A stretch of DNA of 64,000 nucleotides, taken from NCBI GenBank assembly GCA_006538405.1, contig BJKQ01000005.1:2976001-3040000 (forward strand). Direction: 5' to 3'. Shown in pieces: positions 56,735 through 64,000 of this stretch. The stretch comes from Hansfordia pulvinata. Lineage: Eukaryota; Ascomycota; Sordariomycetes; Xylariales. The position numbers and the translations under genes are program-made. The notes beneath the pieces were generated by a model. The model searched no databases and was not told where the DNA came from. It saw nothing but the letters and a program-made list of their open reading frames with translations. How positions within the stretch are numbered: position 1 is the stretch's first letter; each line of letters begins with the position of its first letter.

Positions 56735-57402
56735 TGCGCACCTGTATGCGAGGCGCAGATATGTCAAGAGAGTATCGAAACACCGAGTATTCGTCAACGC
56801 CACTCGTAGTACCGCGCGGGCGCACCACGGGTGCCTGGCGACTCTGCGCACAGGAATCAAGTAGCGCCCAACTGCGCGTCTCTGGCGAAGGACAAAGCAG
56901 AAGCCCAGACGCGGTAGACGAGATACGTCAATGTTGAGGCGCAAATTTAATTTTCAAACGTCGACGTCGTCCGAGTCAGGATCAGGACCAAGAAAGAGCC
57001 GAGGCTCGTGCGCTCGCGGGTCAAATGGCAAGGGGGGAAAAGGTTAACAGACAGAAAGTAATCGTTGATGGTGTCGCAAGATCAAGAAGGATAAGACCAC
57101 TTGCTTATAGTAGAGAAGAGCAATGTCATGGCAAAACGGCAACGAAACCAGCGCTGAGAAATCTTGCGTCCGGGCTAGCCGGGACGCCCACTTAGTAGAA
57201 ACAAAGGCAGAATATGATGCGGAAGATTTGCGGCGAAGCTCATTATCTTGGCCAGGGTGTGTTGTTTAGAGTCCATGCCCTTCACCTCTTGTCGTAGGCG
57301 CACAGAAGCATAGGACGAACAGCAAAGTGACAAATCAAGTGAGAGGCGAGTCGGGAGGAGCAGCGCGACAGGTAATAGGATAGCTGGCCGAACGAAGTGG
57401 GC

Positions 57403-57420
57403 GGGGGGGGGGGGGGGGGG
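57403..57420 (+). repeat. Homopolymer G18
   Basis: Run of 18 G in non-coding DNA. It may form a quadruplex, and its length is uncertain in any assembly. Confidence 0.8.
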
Positions 57421-58716
57421 CGACGCTGAGGTAGAAGAAGAGGGGACGAGGGCTGCACGAGGTCGTTTCGTGTCGGGAGAGTGATGCGCCCGTTACGGGT
57501 AGGTCATGAGCAGCAAGGGCGCGACGGGAGAGGTAGGTGCCGAAGCAACAGGTCAGTACGGTTGTGGTAGGCCGATAGGCGACATCATCAGGAGCGAATC
57601 GGCAGGTCCCCGGGGCCGGTAGACGGAAAGGTGAGGCAAAGTGGCTAGCGGTGGAGGGGCGTGGGCGCGTTCTGCCAAGTTACCCAAGAAGGGGCCAAGG
57701 TGAGGTGAGAGATGACTTAGGTGAGAGCCTCTTCCATGCCAGCGAGCGAGAAGACGCAAGCTGGGACAGACAGACAGACAGACAAGGACAGGCAAACGGT
57801 GCGGGCCAGCAGACGACACCTCGGAGCGAGATAGGATATGATAGGCGCAGACGGTTCGGGACTGATGGCCGACAACGCTGACGGCTAACGATTAGCACTC
57901 GGTCCGTCCGTGGGGATCCACATCCACCCCGAGCCAAGAGGGCCGGCAGTGGTGGAGAAACAGCAGCCTGACCGGTAATAGTCGTCGTACCCGTTGTACG
58001 CGTACTTTCCAGACCACCTGAAATAGGCGGGTGCTGCAGCAAGGAGCGAGTAACGAGCAGGTAAAGTCTGGCGCATCAGGGACTAAGTGGAGGCTGAGGT
58101 TGGGGCCCCTGGCTGCAACCGGACGGGGGGGTGGCTTTGTTGGTCGGTGTTATTAGTACGCACAAAGTATGGCGACTGGCGCAAGGGCGGAGACGATGAA
58201 GTGCTGATGAGAGGTGGTGAAAAGCCAGGATACCGAAAGTAGCTTATGCGCAGGTGGACACGGTCAATACGGAGAGTGCAGAGTGGCGCGTCGGGTCAAG
58301 TGAGCACGAAAGCGACGAGGGGATGATGTGAGAAGGAAGGTGTGAGAGGAGAGGGCGCGGTGGAATGGAGACGGAGAGAGACGCGCAGGGAGGGGTCGAG
58401 TGGACGGACAGAGTGACTGGCACGTGGGCATGTGTAAGTGTAAGAGCATCGACTTTTGGTGCCTGTGTCCTGTGTCTGCTGGGGGCGGAGGCGGTGATAG
58501 ATGTGTGCGCGTGATAGGATGGTTCGTGCTTGTGCCTGTGTTTGTGTATGTTGATCGAGGGCTCTGGCCGTTGCGGTTCGGCAGGGTTTGGTAATGGTAT
58601 TGGAATTGTCGCTGGCTAAGAAGGGTGGGATACCTGTCGCTACCTGCTTACCTGCTCTCGTCTGCAGGGTTTGGGTACCCTATTGCTCCGGTGTGCTTGC
58701 TATCATCGGCAGTTGT

Positions 58717-58780
58717 ATCGGTATTGGTGTTGATGTTGATGTTGGCGCCGTTATTGTTGTTGTTATTGTTGTTGTTGCCG
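58717..58780 (+). repeat. GTT/GAT trinucleotide tract
   Basis: Imperfect GTTGAT and GTTGTTATT triplets over about 65 bp, non-coding. Confidence 0.8.
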
Positions 58781-60545
58781 CTCTTGTTTTGATTTTTTTT
58801 TTGGTCGTCGCACTGCGTTGCGGCCGGCTCTGATGCCGGCGCTGGTCGTGGCGCGCAGGGTCGGCTGCCGAGGGAGGGGGCTCTGCGGCCGTTGGAGGAT
58901 GAGGGGAAGAAGCCGAAGGGACAGAGAGCTGAGCTGAGAAGCGCGGCTGGTCGGGCCGGGATGGACTGGACTGGGCTGGACTGGGGGTTTCGGGTCGGCG
59001 ACGCGCTGCCTTGGCCATACATATATGGCGGCCGCGTTGATTTCGCACAGTCGCATCATCCAGGGCCTTCTGCCACCCTACCTACCAACCCGGCTGGCGG
59101 CGCTGCCCACTCTGGTCCGTCGCTGGCCTGGTCTGGTCACAGAGGGGAGCGCGAGCGTGAGCGGCCGCGCATATCATCGGAGGCCCGATCTGGCGGGGTT
59201 GGCAGTGTGCTCCCTGTGGCCGGCGAGCGCATCGCAGCGAACCCTGGTGCTCCGAGCTGGCCGGGCTCCGGGCCCGGTGATTGGCCGGGCAAGGTGGCTC
59301 GCGACATCAGGCAAGGCATGGGCCTCACGGACAAGTCGGGGGGGCGGTGACAACAGTGTGGTGCGAGCCCATTCGTGATCCGCCAGGCCCCGTTTGAGCT
59401 AATCCGGGTGAGGGCCGTACATGGAGGGCCGCTGGCGGCAGAGGCTGTGGCGGCTGTTCTGTGACTGGGTTTGATTTCCTGGCGCCGTAAGAGTCTCGTA
59501 TTGCGGCCGATTTGATGGGCGATCACACGACGAGAACCAGATTTGAAGGTCGAAATGAGGCGGCCCCATCCATCAGCGAGGTGGCGAATGCGATCGGACG
59601 TCCCGGGACGGACTTGGCTGGGAAACGCGTTGAGGCAAGCGTGCCCGGCCCCTTCTCTGCCACGGAAGGTGCCAAAACCTTGTACCCGAGGGCGCAACTG
59701 TGGTACAAGAAGTAGGTATCGGCCCTCAATGTGCACATCTCGTTACTCCATGTCCGTACGAGTAGAGCCTGTGCCGGGATGGGATTGGCACCAAGTGAAG
59801 ACCTTCTTCTGATATCAACCCGAGTCGCTCCTTCCAGATTTGCGGCAGCGGCTGGAGGTTTCGAGCTTGCACCCGAAACGACGTCACGCGCCAGCCGGGT
59901 ACTTGTACTCGCGACACGACAATCGAAAGGCACCTCATGGTCCAGCCCGGTCATCCTCGAGCATCGACTCTAATAAACGCGCGTGTATCCTGTCGAATGC
60001 CCCAGACGTCCCGCTTTGCAAGGGAGGCACATAAACTATATCGGACCCAAAGCAGGCAAGGATGGAAGCTCCCATGGGGTCGGTTACCTCCACCACTGCC
60101 TCACGAAGCTCGAATAGGTACTGCCTACATGCATGTACCTACCTACCTAGTCGAGGCCCGGGGTCCTCCTGCATGTATCCTCTACGCGATATCCATCTAC
60201 AGCGCCGCACGCCGGAACCCCGGGCGTGTCTGCACGTCAGGTACTCCGTACGGGTCCGAGTGCGAGAGGGGCACGGGGCTGAGACTTGGGAACATCAAGC
60301 AGAATGGATACATGTAGCGATCCGTTGTAGATGGAAAAGCTGGAAGTACCTCTCGTACATAAGGTCGGGACGCACCGCATCGCGGGGTGAAATTGAATGT
60401 CACGGGTTACCTTACCACCTTACCTGCCTACCTGCCTGACTCGTTACCTCACAACCCTTGCTATCCATGCCTCATATCCGTTGGAACTCTCACCCTGCAT
60501 GTACCTACCTACAGTGGCGTTGTCCATCAAGGGTTCAAGGAAGGC

Positions 60546-60569
60546 ACCTGACCTGACCTGACCTGACCT
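60546..60569 (+). repeat. (ACCTG)n pentamer repeat
   Basis: Four to five tandem ACCTG units, non-coding. Confidence 0.85.
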
Positions 60570-63500
60570 CCTCTGGCAGCTCGATCTCTCTTCCCCTTGG
60601 TTTGCCATACGAAATGTGCATCTCCATACTTCCTCCCATCCGCCCATCCGTCCATACAACCAACCACCTACTGCGGAACTCAAAGTCAAAGTCAACAGAG
60701 CGAGAACATGCGGGAGATACCGCCACCTATCGCATTGTGTGACCGGGAAGAGGAATCCTCATCCTCGCGGCCGCGACCTGGCGCAAAAGCAAGGGAACCT
60801 GGACCTCGCAAGCCCGAAGGTGGGCTGTCAGCCGCGATAGGCTTCGCGTTCGTCAACAGCTTCACATGGCCCCAACCCTCCCCGCCCAGCCAGTCATCCA
60901 TGCTGCCTCCCCAAAAGCAGCCGATGCCGTGGTCGGATTGGCTGGCACGCTCTTCTCTGTCTCTTGATTACACGCCGCATCCTAGGAAACCCACCCCTAC
61001 ACCACCACCACCATCGACACCACCTTTCCGCGCCTTTTCTATGGCAAACCCTGGTCCCGGGCCCCCGTCAAGAGTCACCACCCGTGCGACGCCGTCAGCT
61101 TGCGACGGATTTTCGTCTTCTTCGTCTTCTTTTGTCTTCTGCTGCTTCTCCCTCTGTCTCTTGGGCGATCGTTGGACCATACTGGGACGGCCTAAGCACC
61201 TCGCTCCCAGCAAACCAGATCATGCATGCAGGGCCCGGACATGCGTACGAGTAACGGCCGCCCTCCCCCGCCACTGCGACTTGGACAACACATCCTACTG
61301 GACCGGACCCTGCCCTCAGTCGGCCCCAGCCAGTTTCCTGCCGTCCATGTGCGCATGAGCACCTCGTGCGTGCGTCTCGATTACGCGCTCTGCTCCGCCG
61401 CCGGTTTCTCACCCCCACCCTCCGATACTTGTGCGTCTGAGGTCCGATCTGCTGGCCCAGACACCGACTTGGCCACTTGGCGCAGCCCGCCGCGAGGCAA
61501 CACCAGCCCAAACTCGACACACGATGCGCCGCATACTTGGTGGCTGCCGCAGCGGAACCCAGTCTCGCCATCGGTCCGCGTCAGCACCACCGCCCGACGT
61601 GCGCGACTATGGCTGGTGGCTGCTTGGCGTCCTCCCGTGCCCCCGAGGCCTACAGCACCGGTATCCAGTCAAAGCGAACCAGCTTGGCCCCGTGACCTGG
61701 GGCCCAATGATGGGCGCCCGCCTGCCTCGGACTTTCAGCCAGCACACTCCACGTCGGCTTCCGTCTCCAATCCGAGAGCATGTCGTGAGCCAGCTGCAGT
61801 CAGGCTGCGAATTCCAACCTCTCTCAGCCCCTTCAGGCCTGCCCTCATCCACTTGTGCCAGCTGTTGGTACCTCTCCGCCAATCTCTTGAGCCTCCGCGC
61901 CTTGGCCAGTGCCGGGGCAGCATTTGCTGACGGGGACTCATGTTTCGGACTGTACGCGTGTAAGTACGCGGTGTCTCTCATCTACGCCCCGGCGGCCTAT
62001 TATAGGCCACCTTTCTGCACAGAGCTGGCGATCCTACGCAGCGCACGCACGTGGCCCTCGGCATGGGCTGGCTGCCACTACTGCAAGAGTGACCACTGGT
62101 TTTCCCCATGCTCCGCCCGGCCATGATGTGCCCGCGCGACCCAAGGCCAGAGTAAGGATGTCAGCGTCAGCCGTCGCTACGTTTTGTAGACTAACAGTGA
62201 CGGCCAATATGTCACGCTGTGTTGTGCTTACTTTGAAGAAGGTATGAACTCGCCACGTCGTGACCCTAAAATCTCATTTCTGGCCACATGCGCCTGCTGT
62301 GGGATGCCTGCCGTGATCTGTTTGACATTGGCTCGCCGAGTCTGTGTTGCTTCTGGCATTTTCGTCGACTTTGATCCCCGTGGTGCTTTCGAGCAGTCTA
62401 TACCAAGTCGCTCATGTGTGCCGAGATTCCATCGTCTGTCAACTCTATATCAAGATCACCCGGTGCGCAGAATTGAGCACCCCACTTCTAGCCAGCCGGC
62501 CTCGTCTCAGCCCTGAGTGTACTGCTGAATGGGGGCAAGAGAACCTGGAGTTACGGTGTGTGCAATGTGCTGCAGTGGTGGCGAAGCTTGTGTCGCCGAG
62601 GTGCCACCATTTCGTACGTCAAGTGCGGGTAAACCCCGATCTGTCTGCTTCCGAAGCAAGTTGAGTTCCTGGCCTCGAGCTTCAACTACGCACAAGGCCG
62701 CCTTGGGCGCGTTGAGGTGGCTCAGTACCTATCCCATCCGCCGTGTCGATGGAGAGTCGGACCCTGGACAAACCCTTGAGCCGCGAAACAGCGGGCCTTC
62801 CCGTTTCTCAAGGGAAGCTGAACCCTGGCATATACTTTCTCCCTGGCCTGGCCTTGGAACTCTATTCTGGCTTGGTGGGGGGGAAGGCGTTCCGTTCGAA
62901 GGGCTCCTCGGCATCTCAAGGCAGGCAACAGCCCTTCCTGTCGTATACCGTACCTACCCAGTATGCGCTGATTCGCTGATTCGCTGGCTTTCTTTTGTGC
63001 GGAGATTCGCCGACGCCCCGAACAGACAGTCTCGCAGACCTGCAGGGACTGTCGCTATCTGAGCGTGCCTAGGTACCCGATCACGATCTTTTTTCTTTTT
63101 TTTTTTTTTATGCTCAAAGCGCGGTCGGTGGCTTGCCTGTCTGCATCCGAGTTCTCGGAAATAAAACGCTTTGCCTCGAGGGTGGTGGCGACATGGCACC
63201 TTTGAGTCATCTTCAGGGAACACTCAACCATGTCTGAGATCTCGCTTTGCAGTGCAATCGACACATGTCCTGGCGATGTCATTTTCAGCTGGAGGGGTGT
63301 ATCCATGTGACCGAACAGGGACGGTACCATCTCGACACGTCTGGCGAGACAGAGCAAAAGTATGATAACCGTCGACCCGCGCTTCAGTGACGGATCCAGG
63401 CGGAGACCATGGGGCATCTTTCCGGGTCTCGGAGAATTAGTCTTCTGGTTTTGAGGATGTTTCCCACTGCCATCAAGAGGATGCGAGTCGAACAAGCGGC

Positions 63501-64000
63501 GGTCAGTACCTAATGTACCGAAAGGGCTGACCTTCCTGTGATAGTGATGAGGACTCTTGATGTCCACTAATGAGACTAGACCTTGGTAACCGATACTGAC
63601 AATTGTGCAGTGGCAGCTCAACTTGCCGGTGTCTGTGCTTCACCTTGGGTGTTCCACACGCCGGCCTCCGCTTCGAGTTGGGTCGAGGCTATGAACACAC
63701 AAAGATGGGTCGAATTGGAATTTCGGGCGCTGGACTCAATAGTCGGGGTTCTCAACATGAGATTGAGTCAGGTACTTTCAGGGCAATATCAATCTGAACA
63801 TCCTTGACGCAAACCACCAAATGGCTCATACGCAGATAGTGAGTGTCCCCAACTATCTCCTTGTCAACTATACTGGGCGATTCCCGTTGTCGCAGCGACC
63901 CCAGGTGAGGTCTTGATCGGGAGGCCCTGGGCCATCTTTTTCAGAGCAGTATTGTATTACGTACGACGGCCAATCTCAGTATCTTAAGCAAAAGGTACTT

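Larger units (their letters stand above)
56735..64000. other. Gene-poor end of window, 7.3 kb
   Basis: No ORF on either strand resembles a known protein and no RNA gene was recognised. Contains a G18 run, GACA, ACCTG and GTT/GAT simple repeats, and two TACGAGTA motifs (59758, 61245). A gene entering from the right edge is possible but not visible. Confidence 0.5.

Noticed and set aside
1..64000. CRISPR array, operon or viral insert
   Set aside because: Repeats are simple microsatellites without spacer structure, genes have spliceosomal introns, and no viral or phage protein was recognised.

Overview
The window comes from the nuclear genome of a filamentous ascomycete (Pezizomycotina, most likely Sordariomycetes). 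DNA is GC-rich throughout. Genes have short introns (mostly 55-115 nt) with GTRAGT-like donors and CTRAC-like branch points. The gene set is typical of moulds: class II DAHP synthase, phospholipase B, GH76 mannanase, PAS histidine kinase, GCR1_C protein and a caspase-like regulator. I cannot name the species. I support 16 protein-coding genes and one intron-containing tRNA-Leu(CAG). No transposon, CRISPR array, rRNA or biosynthetic cluster was recognised.

Layout. 1-2461 (-): PAS-rich histidine kinase, cut by the window edge. 5290-8850 (-): two DNA-damage genes, a Wss1-type DNA-protein-crosslink protease and a LigD-type 3'-phosphoesterase, followed by tRNA-Leu (9158-9253). 10175-10620 (-): zinc-ribbon protein, divergent from the RNase P subunit Rpp1 (11777-12738, +). 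13126-14432 (-): low-complexity secreted protein. 16293-17435 (+): a protein with a duplicated Cys/His domain, ending 80 bp from a HYPK/UBA chaperone gene (17516-17980, -). 18784-20295 (+): DAHP synthase with a CPC1/Gcn4 box upstream. 21202-23030 (-): a caspase-fold protein that has lost its catalytic Cys and carries a CxxC cluster. Then about 9.3 kb without genes. 32310-34235 (-): phospholipase B. 36939-40790 (-): AT-hook/BRCT nuclear protein. 42510-44267 (-): vacuolar-type zinc transporter. Another gene-free stretch of about 7 kb. 51232-52343 (+): GH76 mannanase. 54024-54879 (+): Nudix hydrolase. 55383-56734 (-): GCR1_C protein. The last 7.3 kb has no recognisable gene.

Two window-wide observations stand out. 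First, five genes (LigD-PE twice, Rpp1, the secreted protein, DAHP synthase, GH76) carry one-base reading-frame breaks at or next to homopolymers, with family-like sequence continuing in the other frame. This pattern fits assembly indels better than gene decay, so the present sequence should not be used to call them pseudogenes. Second, the gene-poor stretches are strewn with a short palindrome, TACGAGTACTCGTA or its half TACGAGTA/TACTCGTA, at about thirty copies against about two expected by chance. It is the best candidate here for an undescribed element. The genes otherwise serve unrelated housekeeping roles: DNA repair, RNA processing, aromatic amino-acid synthesis, metal homeostasis and cell wall or secreted enzymes.
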